Part shown: positions 45,986 through 54,179 of the stretch, one piece after another
Layout: every line of letters begins with the position of its first letter
Position numbering within the stretch: position 1 is the first letter of the stretch
DNA from: a bacterium BMS3Bbin14
GTDB lineage: Bacteria > Desulfobacterota > Desulfobulbia > Desulfobulbales > Desulfobulbaceae
Direction: 5' to 3'
Length of the DNA stretch: 64,000 nt
NCBI GenBank assembly: GCA_002897615.1
Contig: BDTX01000028.1
Span: forward strand, 57,649 to 121,648
Made by a program: the position numbers and the translations under genes
Notes under the pieces: generated by a model
Seen by the model: only the letters and a program-made list of their open reading frames with translations
Told to the model about the DNA's origin: nothing
Database searches by the model: none

Positions 45986-47248
45986 TTAGGACAGAGCCGG
46001 CGGTTCAGGTTCAGCGGGCCGCAGGCGCTTGACCAGCCGGCCGACGGTCAGCCCCTGCACCAGGATGGAAAAAATCATGATGACGTAGGTAACGGTAATG
46101 ATACTGTTCCGCTCCGGCCCCAGGGGCAGAGACAGGGCCAGGGCCACGGAAATACCGCCGCGCAGACCGGCCCAGGTCAGGATCTTCACCGTCCCCGGGC
46201 TGAAACCGCGCCGCCAGCGCAGGGCCGTTACCGAGGCGCCGACGCTGATAAACCTGGCCAGCAGGACCACCGGGATCAACAGAAACCCGGCAACGACCAG
46301 ACGAATATCAAGGGGCAGAACAAGGCATTCCAGGCCGATCAAAACAAAAAGCACGGCATTTAGTATCCCGTCGACCAGCTCCCAGAAGGTATCGAGGTGC
46401 CGCCGGGTCAGGGGCGACATGGCCAGGTGGCGGCCATGGTTGCCAACCAGCAGGCCGGCCACCACAATGGCCAGGGGCGCGGAGAGATGCAGGACCTCGG
46501 CCAGCCGGTAGCCCCCGGTCACGGTAGCCAGGGTGATCAGCACCTCGACCTGGTAGTTGTCCACCCGCTTCAGCAGGTGATAACAGAAATATCCGAGCGC
46601 CGCGCCATAGAGCAGGCCGCCGCCGGCCTCGACCAGGAACAGCTTGCCGATCTCGCCGAAATCAGGCTCCTGGGAGCCGTGCACCAGCGAGAGCAGGGCC
46701 AGGAAGACCACGACCCCGATACCGTCGTTGAACAGGGACTCTCCGGTAACGGTCGTTTCAAGATCTTTGGGGGCCCCGGCCTTTTTCATGATTCCCAGGA
46801 CGGCGATAGGGTCGGTAGGTGAAATCAGGGCGCCGAAGAGCAGGCAGTAGAGAAGCGGCAGTCCCAGGCCCAGGAGATACAGGGTAAACCACGCCAGTCC
46901 TCCCACCAGCAGGGTCGAGACCAGCACGCCCATGGTGGCCAGCAGGAAAATAATCCACTTCTCGCCGAGCAGATCGTTGAAATTGACGTGCAGGGCTCCG
47001 GCAAACAGAAGAAAGCCAAGCATGCCGTGCATCAGGGTATCATAAAAATTGAGCTGGCCCACCAGCCGCCCCACCTGGTCGTCCAGGGGAAAGAGGCCCG
47101 AGCGGCCGAGGCCCAGGAGGGCCAGAGAGAACACGAGCGACAGGACCATGAGGCCGATGGTCTGGGGCAGGCCGATGTAACGTTCGTTGACATAACCGAA
47201 AAATGCTGCCACGGTGATCAGAATGGCTATAATATCAAACAGGCTCAT
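45986..47248 (-). CDS. CPA1-type cation:proton antiporter (NhaP-like)
   Basis: 420 residues with about 12 membrane helices. The ISPTDPIAVLGIM motif and the GESLFNDGIGVVVFL motif with paired acidic residues mark the ion-binding region of CPA1 exchangers. It exports Na+ or K+ in exchange for protons at the inner membrane. Part of its 5' end is repeated beside bioC at 30440-30615. Confidence 0.93.
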   Translation of the reverse strand: MSLFDIIAILITVAAFFGYVNERYIGLPQTIGLMVLSLVFSLALLGLGRSGLFPLDDQVGRLVGQLNFYDTLMHGMLGFLLFAGALHVNFNDLLGEKWIIFLLATMGVLVSTLLVGGLAWFTLYLLGLGLPLLYCLLFGALISPTDPIAVLGIMKKAGAPKDLETTVTGESLFNDGIGVVVFLALLSLVHGSQEPDFGEIGKLFLVEAGGGLLYGAALGYFCYHLLKRVDNYQVEVLITLATVTGGYRLAEVLHLSAPLAIVVAGLLVGNHGRHLAMSPLTRRHLDTFWELVDGILNAVLFVLIGLECLVLPLDIRLVVAGFLLIPVVLLARFISVGASVTALRWRRGFSPGTVKILTWAGLRGGISVALALSLPLGPERNSIITVTYVIMIFSILVQGLTVGRLVKRLRPAEPEPPALS

Positions 47249-47370
47249 GGTTCGGCATGATACTTATTCAATCGCCGTGGAGCAAGGAAGAATCCTTATA
47301 ATCCTTAATCTGTGAGCATTCAAAAAATGTCTGCCGTTTTGTAATTCGAGGAAAAACCACGGGGAACACC

Positions 47371-48051
47371 ATGCCGACACTTTGTCTCTGCGGAATCGAT
47401 ACCGGAACAGGTAAATCCATAGCCACCGGCCTGCTGGCCCGTTACCTGCTGCAACAGGGAAAAACGGTGCAGACCCAGAAACTGGTGCAGACCGGCTGCA
47501 CGGACCGCCCGGGGGATATCCTGACCCATAGGCGGCTGATGAAAAAAGGCTGGGCCGATGAAGACGAAAAGGGCTTGACCTGCCCCTTCTGTTTTCCATT
47601 CCCGGCCTCGCCGCACCTGGCGGCCGCCCTGGCCGGCCGGCGCATTGATGCGGCTGTTTTCCGCCGGACAACCATCGAACTCGAACACCATTACGAATGG
47701 CTGCTGATTGAGGGTACCGGCGGCCTCATGGTCCCGTTAACCGAAGATCTCCTCTTTATCGACTACCTTGCCGAACGAGGATATCCCCTGATCCTGGTCA
47801 CCACGCCGCGTCTCGGCTCCATCAACCACACCCTGCTCAGCCTGGAGGCCATTCGTTCACGGAATCTCCGGCTGTTGGGTCTGGTGTACAACCAGTTTGA
47901 GTCCGGACCCGCAGAAATAATCCGGGACTCTTGCCGCGTTTTTTCCCGGGCTCTGAAAGAGTATGGCTTTGCCGACCGGATCGTAATCCTGCCTGCCGAG
48001 ACTGATCATCAAGAGGTTGACTGGCACCCCTTTCTCGCCCCCCTGTCTTGA
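47371..48051 (+). CDS. bioD: Dethiobiotin synthetase
   Basis: 226 residues with the P-loop GIDTGTGKS (about 8-16), KLVQTG after it, and LIEGTGGLMVPL. It forms the ureido ring of dethiobiotin from DAPA, CO2 and ATP. Its natural neighbours bioF, bioG and bioC lie 17 kb away across the defence island. A decayed family 1 repeat end (about 47303-47321) may sit upstream. No bioA or bioB is in the window. Confidence 0.95.
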   Translation: MPTLCLCGIDTGTGKSIATGLLARYLLQQGKTVQTQKLVQTGCTDRPGDILTHRRLMKKGWADEDEKGLTCPFCFPFPASPHLAAALAGRRIDAAVFRRTTIELEHHYEWLLIEGTGGLMVPLTEDLLFIDYLAERGYPLILVTTPRLGSINHTLLSLEAIRSRNLRLLGLVYNQFESGPAEIIRDSCRVFSRALKEYGFADRIVILPAETDHQEVDWHPFLAPLS

Positions 48052-48183
48052 TTTTTTTCCCCCGGCCCGCGCGCCGGGTTCCGCCGAAACAGGGTAATCA
48101 GCATCAAATATTGAGATAAAAACAACCGTCGAAAAGGCCGATAAAAAATAGCTGAACAGGGCTCAAAAAAACCATGTTTTTTC

Positions 48184-48211
48184 TTGACGATCCAAGGCAA
48201 AACGGTAATAT
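48184..48211 (+). promoter_or_regulatory. Predicted sigma-70 promoter of pal
   Basis: TTGACG (48184-48189), 16 bp spacer, TAATAT (48206-48211), 55 bp before the pal ATG. A GGAAGGAG ribosome site follows. Confidence 0.55.
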
Positions 48212-48265
48212 GAATTCAATCTTATCACACCTGATTTCCCCCTCATCCTCCGGGAAGGAGATGCC

Positions 48266-48883
48266 ATGAAGACACTCTCTCGTTTGCTCATTATCATACT
48301 AGCTACCGCATCACTTGCCTTGCTCGGCGGCTGCGGTAAAAAACAGATCCCGCCGTATGTCCCTGTAAACAACGCCGGCACGGCTGCGGGCAAAAACATC
48401 ACCTACCCGACACCGGCATCTTCCCAGGCGACCGGACCGAGCGTGGAATCGCTGGACAACACCGGCGGCGCGAACGGCAACAGCCTTGACCTGGCCTCGA
48501 CAACCGCCGCCGAGAACACCAGGGCATACAAAGAACTGCATGGCCGCTCCTCGGTCCAACTCCAGCCGATCTATTTTGACTTTGACCAGGCGATCGTCCG
48601 CAGCGACCAGATACCGACACTTGAACAGAACGCGGACTACCTGAAGCAGACCCCGGACGTCAAGGTCATTGTCGAAGGCAACTGTGACGAACGCGGAACC
48701 AACGAGTATAATCTCGCCCTCGGCGAGCGCCGGGCCCTGAACGGCAAAAAATTCCTCGTAGAGCTAGGTGTTGAACAGGATCGGGTCCGGACGATCAGTT
48801 ATGGCGAGGAACGCCCGCTTTTCACGGGTCACGATGAATTCGCCTGGTCCCATAACCGCCGGGATGATTTCGTCATCGAATAA
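48266..48883 (+). CDS. pal: Peptidoglycan-associated lipoprotein (Pal/OmpA family)
   Basis: 205 residues. The N-terminal signal ends in a lipobox LLGGC (Cys about 24), then a flexible Ser/Thr/Asn/Ala-rich spacer, then the OmpA-like domain with IYFDFDQAIVRSDQ, VEGNCDERGTNEYNLALGERRA and the late SYGEERP. It anchors the outer membrane to peptidoglycan and interacts with Tol proteins. No other tol gene is adjacent; a terminator follows. Confidence 0.94.
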   Translation: MKTLSRLLIIILATASLALLGGCGKKQIPPYVPVNNAGTAAGKNITYPTPASSQATGPSVESLDNTGGANGNSLDLASTTAAENTRAYKELHGRSSVQLQPIYFDFDQAIVRSDQIPTLEQNADYLKQTPDVKVIVEGNCDERGTNEYNLALGERRALNGKKFLVELGVEQDRVRTISYGEERPLFTGHDEFAWSHNRRDDFVIE

Positions 48884-48913
48884 ACTATTCCCCTCTCCAA
48901 TCCGCAGACATCA

Positions 48914-48942
48914 AGGGACAGTTGACCACTGTCCCTTTTTTT
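48914..48942 (+). terminator. Rho-independent terminator after pal
   Basis: AGGGACAGT/ACTGTCCCT, a 9-bp stem with a 5-base loop, then a T run. Confidence 0.9.
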
Positions 48943-49053
48943 GTTTCCCCCCGGCCCACCCCGAGCAGCCCCTTTTTCAGTTGACATGGTAATAATTATC
49001 AAATACAAATAAAAAGAGATCGCATCTGATAATAATTTACCTGCTCTGAAAAT

Positions 49054-49271
49054 CCTGAATCCGTGACGGCTTAAAAAATATTCCAAGCAACATGTGGACT
49101 TTATTGCATTATGGACCAATAAATGCGTTTTATATTCTTCACCGCGCCGCCCTGCGGGGCGTCCGATAACGGCGCAGCTGCTGCGTTGGCAACTCCTTGA
49201 TATCACACCAGGATAATCAACATCGTTGCCGCCTTGCATCTGCACCATTCTCGAACGCTCACGGATTCAGG
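49054..49271. repeat. Family 1 repeat (MITE-like), full copy F
   Basis: 218 bp with CCTGAATCCGTGA and TCACGGATTCAGG ends (perfect 13-bp inverted pair) and the direct repeat AAAAT on both sides (49049-49053, 49272-49276). The right target copy includes the A and T of the ATG of the Fur-type gene (ATG at 49275), so the repeat ends three bases before that start codon. Confidence 0.93.
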
Positions 49272-49274
49272 AAA

Positions 49275-49916
49275 ATGATAAAAAACCAAATGCGGATGAC
49301 TCATCAGCGCGATATCATTCTCCGGCAGCTGAGAAAATCCACAGCTCACCCGACGGCGGATGAGCTGTACGAGCAAATTAAAAAAAAACTGCCTCGAATC
49401 AGCCTGGCCACGGTTTATCGAAACCTGGAAATTCTCTCAACGGCCGGCCTGATCAAGAAGCTCGAGATCAGCGGCCGCAGAAAACGTTTTGACGGCGAGT
49501 TGCGCCGGCACCACCATGTTTACTGTTTGTTATGCCACCGGGTTGATAACATCGACCTGGGGCAAGAGGAAAATTTTCAGTTCCTGCCGGCAAAGGCCGG
49601 CGGCTACCGGATTACCGGCTGCCGGATCGAATTTTTCGGCATTTGCCCCGATTGCAAAAAAAAACTCAAGGAGACAAAAAAAATGGGCTGTAAAAAATGC
49701 GGCAACGAGACCCTCAATGACCAACAGCAGCAAATTCTCAAAACACTGGCCCAATCTGCGACGGCCTGCGGCAGCAAGGATATCGCCGCCGCCGTCAAGC
49801 TGGAACCGAAACAGATCAGCTCGCAGCTTACAACCCTGAAAAAGAAGGGCTATGTTGCCAGCCCGGTGCGTTGCAAGTATGAAATCACCGAGGCGGGGAA
49901 AAGCGCCATTGCCTGA
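49275..49916 (+). CDS. Fur/PerR-type regulator with a C-terminal second HTH domain
   Basis: 213 residues from the ATG at 49275; an in-frame ATG at 49290 is equally possible because family members often start near MRMTHQRD. The Fur domain shows SLATVYRNLEIL (DNA helix), RRHHHVYCLLCHRVDNI (metal ligands) and CPDCKKK (Cys pair). After about residue 135 an extra part begins (GCKKCGNETLNDQQQQIL), ending in a winged-helix-like run (SSQLTTLKKKGYVASPVR). Fur proteins are about 140 residues, so this is a fusion. Its neighbours are superoxide reductase, rubredoxin and an oxygen reductase, so a peroxide or oxygen regulator (PerR) is likely. Confidence 0.85.
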   Translation: MIKNQMRMTHQRDIILRQLRKSTAHPTADELYEQIKKKLPRISLATVYRNLEILSTAGLIKKLEISGRRKRFDGELRRHHHVYCLLCHRVDNIDLGQEENFQFLPAKAGGYRITGCRIEFFGICPDCKKKLKETKKMGCKKCGNETLNDQQQQILKTLAQSATACGSKDIAAAVKLEPKQISSQLTTLKKKGYVASPVRCKYEITEAGKSAIA

Positions 49917-49938
49917 TCCGAACAACCAATAAGCACCT

Positions 49939-50250
49939 AATGTCCAGTCAAGCACCAACTGACGCATCTTGCCCGTCCTTTGGCGTCCCTGCCGTGTTGC
50001 GGCTTCGGTTACATCGCCTTGCCGTGCCTTGCATGAACACCAAATTATCGTGCAATCGTAAACCGTCACAGGCACCCCATCTTCACGCGGTCACTCCCGC
50101 CCGCATAGAGGGACTATAGCGAACGGAAGCGACTACGTAAATCTGTGGCACCTGTGACGGTTTACAGATTGGAGGTAAGGAATAGCGCAGAGTTTCACAC
50201 CCTGTGACCAGTTACGTGCAATCTTGCGTCATTGGTCACTTGACATGACA
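49939..50250. repeat. Possible outer inverted repeat enclosing a family 2 copy
   Basis: The text at 49939-49971 (ATGTCCAGTCAAGCACCAAC, then TGACGCATCTTGC) and at 50218-50246 (GCAATCTTGCGTCATTGG, then TCACTTGACAT) are imperfect inverses. The family 2 copy lies between them, suggesting a nested pair of elements. The arms have several mismatches, and no target duplication was found. Confidence 0.35.
50058..50215. repeat. Family 2 repeat (MITE-like), copy 2
   Basis: 158 bp from GTAAACCGTCACAGG to CCTGTGACCAGTTAC, flanked by the perfect 8-bp direct repeat GTGCAATC (50050-50057, 50216-50223). An internal CCTGTGACGGTTTAC (50151-50165) pairs perfectly over 15 bp with the left end, giving an alternative stem, and AATCTGT/ACAGATT forms a smaller hairpin. 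No gene is encoded. Confidence 0.88.
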
Positions 50251-50289
50251 CTGACATCCTGAAAAAAATATAATCCAAGGAGAAACGCC

Positions 50290-50664
50290 ATGATCAAGAA
50301 AAACCAGATTTACAAATGTCCCCTTTGCGGTAATATCGTCGAGGTCCTGCATGCCGGGGCCGGCGAGCTTGTCTGCTGCGGCCAGCCCATGAACCTGGTG
50401 ACCGAAAACACGGTTGATGCGGCCCGGGAAAAGCATGTCCCGGTGATTGAAAAGACGGCCGATGGTTACAAGGTCAGTGTCGGCAGCGTGCCGCACCCCA
50501 TGGAAGAAAAGCACTGGATCGAATGGATCGAACTCGCAGCCGGGAACAAGACCTATCGGCAGATGTTGAGTCCCGGCGAGGCACCGGCGGCGGTCTTCTG
50601 TGTTGATGACGCTGCCGTAACGGCCCGGGCCTACTGCAACCTGCACGAACTCTGGAAGAGCTGA
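50290..50664 (+). CDS. Desulfoferrodoxin (superoxide reductase)
   Basis: 124 residues. Center I ligands lie in [10 protein letters not shown] and VCCGQP (Cys 10, 13, 29, 30 pattern); the second iron site is supplied by [12 protein letters not shown] and the late CNLHELW. It reduces superoxide to peroxide using rubredoxin as electron donor. It is followed after 56 bp by rubredoxin and then an oxygen reductase, a classical anaerobe oxygen-defence set. An AGGAG site lies before the ATG. Confidence 0.95.
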   Translation: MIKKNQIYKCPLCGNIVEVLHAGAGELVCCGQPMNLVTENTVDAAREKHVPVIEKTADGYKVSVGSVPHPMEEKHWIEWIELAAGNKTYRQMLSPGEAPAAVFCVDDAAVTARAYCNLHELWKS

Positions 50665-50720
50665 TCCCCATCCGGCGGCAGCCACAGATAACCCAATCCC
50701 CCCAGAAGGAGACGGAAATT

Positions 50721-50879
50721 ATGAAAAAATACAAGTGCCTCATCTGCGGATATGAGTATGACCCGGAAGCCGGTGACCCGGACAACGGTATCGCACCGGG
50801 AACTTCGTTTGCAGACCTGCCGGATGACTGGACCTGCCCCGTCTGCGGCGCGGGCAAAGACGATTTCGAAGAGGTGTGA
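50721..50879 (+). CDS. Rubredoxin
   Basis: 52 residues: [16 protein letters not shown] and the second pair [16 protein letters not shown], the four-Cys Fe site. It carries electrons to the neighbouring desulfoferrodoxin and to the flavodiiron oxygen reductase. The gene is too short to stand out by length alone, but the sequence and context are unmistakable. An AGAAGGAGA ribosome site precedes the ATG. Confidence 0.96.
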   Translation: MKKYKCLICGYEYDPEAGDPDNGIAPGTSFADLPDDWTCPVCGAGKDDFEEV

Positions 50880-51082
50880 CCGCCCCCCTTTCCGGCCCCG
50901 GTTGCATAAACCAGGCCCCACAAAACACCTCGGCCGGTTGAGTTGACCGGCCGCGGTGAACGGTATCGGCACCTCAGGTTTGACCAGGGTCAATTTTCAG
51001 TCACCGGTCTCACGACCAGAGTTGTGACCGGGACTATTCAACTCTCATTTTTTATTTTTTTTCCGACCAGGAGGATTCAACA

Positions 51083-52303
51083 GTGAAGCCGATTGAACTT
51101 GCAAAAAATATCTACTGGGTGGGTGCCGTTGACTGGGATATCCGTGACTTCCACGGCTATTCCACCAATCGCGGTACGACCTATAACGCCTATTTGATCA
51201 TTGATGAAAAAATAACCCTTATCGACACGGTCAAAAAAGCGTTTCACGGTGATCTCATGCACCGGATCCATAACATTATTGATCCGAAAAAAATCGATTA
51301 TATCGTGGTCAACCATGTGGAAATGGACCATTCGGGCAGCCTGCCCCAGGTCATAGAAGAGGTCCGGCCGGAAAAGATTTTCTGCTCCAAAATGGGACAC
51401 GGGGCGCTGCTCAGGCATTTCCACCGGGAAGACTGGCCCTACCATGTCATCAGTCCCGGCGAAGAGCTGAGCCTCGGGACCCGGACTCTCAACTTCATGG
51501 AAACCAGGATGCTGCACTGGCCGGACTCCATGTTCACCTATGTCAAGGAGGACCAGATCCTTATTTCCAATGACGCTTTCGGCCAGCACCTGGCCAGCAG
51601 TGAGCGTTTTGATGAGGAGGTCAACCAGGACGTACTCATGCGCGAATGCACCAAGTACTATGCCAACATCCTGACCCTCTACTCACCGCTCGTCAAGAAA
51701 GTGCTGGCCAAGGTCCGGGAAATGAACCTGCCGATTAAAATGATTGCGCCGGACCACGGGGTGATCTGGCGCACCAATCCCGGCAAGATCATTGAGGCCT
51801 ATTCCCGCTGGTGCGGCAACGAATCCAGGGGTAACGCCCTGGTTATCTACGATACCATGTGGAAATCAACCGAGATGATGGCCAAGGCCGTGGCCGACGG
51901 TCTGCTGGATGAGGGTATCAACTACAAACTGCTTGATCTCCGCTTCAGCCACCGCAGCGATGTCATGACCGAGGTGCTTGAAGCCGGCGCCGTTGTTCTC
52001 GGCTGTTCAACGCTCAACAACGGCCTGCTGCCCCGGATGGCCGGTTTCCTCATGTATATGCGGGGACTCAAACCGGCCAACAAGATCGGCGCGGCCTTCG
52101 GCTCCTATGGCTGGTCCGGAGAGTCGGTCAAGCTGCTAAACCAGGCCATGCAGGAAATGAAATTCACCATCTGCCATGAAGGCCTGCGGGTTCAGTACGT
52201 GCCGGAACACGAGCACCTGAAGGAATGCGTTGAGCTTGGCCACACCGTGGCCCGCAGCCTCAAGGCCCGGCAGGCAGGCAGGGAAATCGCCTCGGTCCTC
52301 TGA
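51083..52303 (+). CDS. Flavodiiron protein (rubredoxin:oxygen oxidoreductase, FprA/Roo-like)
   Basis: 406 residues. The metallo-beta-lactamase half has HVEMDHSGS (H-x-E-x-D-H) and a later His in APDHGVIWR. The flavodoxin half begins near residue 255 (VIYDTMWKST) and has the FMN-binding pattern GCSTLNNGLL and FGSYGWSGES. It reduces oxygen to water (or NO) with electrons from rubredoxin. The three oxygen-defence genes are probably one unit. Confidence 0.95.
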   Translation: MKPIELAKNIYWVGAVDWDIRDFHGYSTNRGTTYNAYLIIDEKITLIDTVKKAFHGDLMHRIHNIIDPKKIDYIVVNHVEMDHSGSLPQVIEEVRPEKIFCSKMGHGALLRHFHREDWPYHVISPGEELSLGTRTLNFMETRMLHWPDSMFTYVKEDQILISNDAFGQHLASSERFDEEVNQDVLMRECTKYYANILTLYSPLVKKVLAKVREMNLPIKMIAPDHGVIWRTNPGKIIEAYSRWCGNESRGNALVIYDTMWKSTEMMAKAVADGLLDEGINYKLLDLRFSHRSDVMTEVLEAGAVVLGCSTLNNGLLPRMAGFLMYMRGLKPANKIGAAFGSYGWSGESVKLLNQAMQEMKFTICHEGLRVQYVPEHEHLKECVELGHTVARSLKARQAGREIASVL

Positions 52304-52315
52304 TCTTAAAAACCA

Positions 52316-52370
52316 TCTGAATCCGTGACGGCTTGAGGGATATTCCAGGCAATATGTGGAATTGATTGCA
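52316..52370. repeat. Partial copy of family 1 repeat (left end only)
   Basis: About 55 bp from TCTGAATCCGTGACGGCTTG to GGAATTGATTGCA, then similarity ends just before the convergent cmk stop. The rest of the repeat is missing. Confidence 0.8.
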
Positions 52371-52379
52371 GGTATGAAT

Positions 52380-53072
52380 TCAGCCCTTGAGGGGATTGTG
52401 GCGGATAACCGCGAGCATCCGGGCCAGGACATCATCGGGGCCCAGGTCGGTTGAATCGATGCGAACCGCGTCCGGGGCGGCTTTCAGAGGGGCGAGGGAA
52501 CGCTCCATGTCGTCCCGGTCCCGTTTAACTATCTGGTTGAAGATCTCATCCTCGTCAACAGTTTCCCCCCGGTGACGCAACTGTCTGATCCGGCGGCCGA
52601 CCCGTTCCGCTAAACCGGCATCCAGGTAAAACTTCCAGGCCGCACCGGGAAAGACCACGGTGCCGGTATCCCTGCCCTCGGCCACAATCCTGCCGGCGGC
52701 GCCCATCTCTTGCTGCATCCGGGTCAACTTTTCCCGCACCGGCCGCTGCGCCGAAACGGCCGAGGCCAGCATGCTGATCTCCGGGGTACGGATATCGGCG
52801 CTCACATCACGGCCGTCAAGCAGGACCCTGACGTCCTCGTTCTCCGACGGGGCGGACAACAGCCGCAGGTCAAGGACATCCATAAGATCGGCAACCGCCC
52901 TTTCATCGTGAACATCGACGCCGCTTTGGCGGCACTTGAGCGCCACCCCCCGGTACATGGCCCCGGTATCAAGATAGGTGAAACCCAGCCGGGCGGCAAG
53001 TTTGCGGCTGATCGTCGACTTGCCGACGCCGGAGGGACCATCAATGGTCACGACCTCAAGTCGATTCGACAT
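52380..53072 (-). CDS. cmk: Cytidylate kinase
   Basis: 230 residues with the P-loop GPSGVGKSTIS (about 12-22), DTGAMYRGVALK, then VAEGRDTGTVVFP and DRDDMERSLAPL. It phosphorylates CMP and dCMP. The start lies within the last bases of hisC (17-bp overlap), so the order hisC-cmk is one transcript. Confidence 0.96.
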   Translation of the reverse strand: MSNRLEVVTIDGPSGVGKSTISRKLAARLGFTYLDTGAMYRGVALKCRQSGVDVHDERAVADLMDVLDLRLLSAPSENEDVRVLLDGRDVSADIRTPEISMLASAVSAQRPVREKLTRMQQEMGAAGRIVAEGRDTGTVVFPGAAWKFYLDAGLAERVGRRIRQLRHRGETVDEDEIFNQIVKRDRDDMERSLAPLKAAPDAVRIDSTDLGPDDVLARMLAVIRHNPLKG

Positions 53073-54177
53073 ACCCCAGGTCCCCCAGGCACGCTGCCAG
53101 CGCTTCGATAAAACGCCGGTTTTCCGGCTTCGTGCCTACGGTGATCCGGATAAAATCAGGATAACCGTAGGCCTTCATGGAGCGGACAATCACGCCCCGG
53201 TGCAGGAGGGCCTCATACAGCCTGGTGGCATCGCCGCGCACATCGATGAGAAAAAAATTGGTCTGAGAAGGATAAGCCTTGCAGCCCAGCTCCTCCACCT
53301 TGGAGCTCAGCCACGCCTTGCCGCTGGCGGTCCCGCTGACGGTTTTATGGTAGTGTTCCCGGTCCGCCAGGGCGGCAAGGGCGCCGACCTGACCAAGCAG
53401 GTTGACGTTAAAGGGCTGCCGCACCCGGTGCAGGAGAGCGGCCACATCGGCATGCATGAGACCAAAACCGACCCGCAAACCGGCAAGCCCGAAGGCCTTG
53501 GAAAAGGTGCGCAAGGCCACTACCGCGGGAATGTTGTCGGCCTGACGAATATATGACAACACGTCGATACGCTCATCCGGCGCCACAAAATCCACGTACG
53601 CCTCATCGAGCACCACGACCAGCCGTTCAGGCAGCTGCCTGAGAAATTCGTCAAAACGCCCCCTGGTAATTATGGTGCCGCAGGGATTGTTGGGATTATC
53701 AAGAAAGATGATCCGGGTCCGTTCCGTCACCGCCGCGGTTATCGCCGCAAGGTCATGGGTCATATCGCGCAGGGGAATAACGATATTGGTGCCGCCCCGG
53801 ACCTGGACGAATTTCTGATACATGAGAAAGGAAGGGTGACTGGTGATAACCTCATCATCGGCCCGGACAAAGGCCTTGACCAGGAACTCGATGACCTCGT
53901 TGGAGCCGTTGCCCAGCACGATCTCCGGCGGTTCCACCCCCAGCCTGGCAGCCAGGGCGGCAATCAGGTAATAGCCGGAGCCGTCCGGATACCGATGCAG
54001 ACCGGACAGGGCCGAACTGATGGCCTCCAGTGCCTTGGGCGAAGGACCCCAGGAATTTTCATTGGAGGCAAGTTTGATCGAGCCGGCAATGCCGTACTCC
54101 CTTTCCAACTCTTCCAGGGGCTTGCCCGGAGGATAGGGAACGATTGCCGTAATATTCCGTGGCGGTTGCAGTTTCAT
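53056..54177 (-). CDS. hisC: Histidinol-phosphate aminotransferase
   Basis: 373 residues of the class I/II PLP aminotransferase fold: LASNENSWGPSP, then GNGSNEVIE, DNPNNPCGTI, DEAYVDF, and the PLP lysine in RTFSKAFGLAGLRVGF. It transaminates imidazole-acetol phosphate in histidine synthesis; some members also accept aromatic substrates. It follows gatA by 2 bp. Confidence 0.95.
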   Translation of the reverse strand: MKLQPPRNITAIVPYPPGKPLEELEREYGIAGSIKLASNENSWGPSPKALEAISSALSGLHRYPDGSGYYLIAALAARLGVEPPEIVLGNGSNEVIEFLVKAFVRADDEVITSHPSFLMYQKFVQVRGGTNIVIPLRDMTHDLAAITAAVTERTRIIFLDNPNNPCGTIITRGRFDEFLRQLPERLVVVLDEAYVDFVAPDERIDVLSYIRQADNIPAVVALRTFSKAFGLAGLRVGFGLMHADVAALLHRVRQPFNVNLLGQVGALAALADREHYHKTVSGTASGKAWLSSKVEELGCKAYPSQTNFFLIDVRGDATRLYEALLHRGVIVRSMKAYGYPDFIRITVGTKPENRRFIEALAACLGDLGYVEST

Positions 54178-54179
54178 GA

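Noticed and set aside
30437..46000. The island as a prophage or integrative element
   Set aside because: No integrase, transposase, phage structural gene or tRNA attachment site was found.
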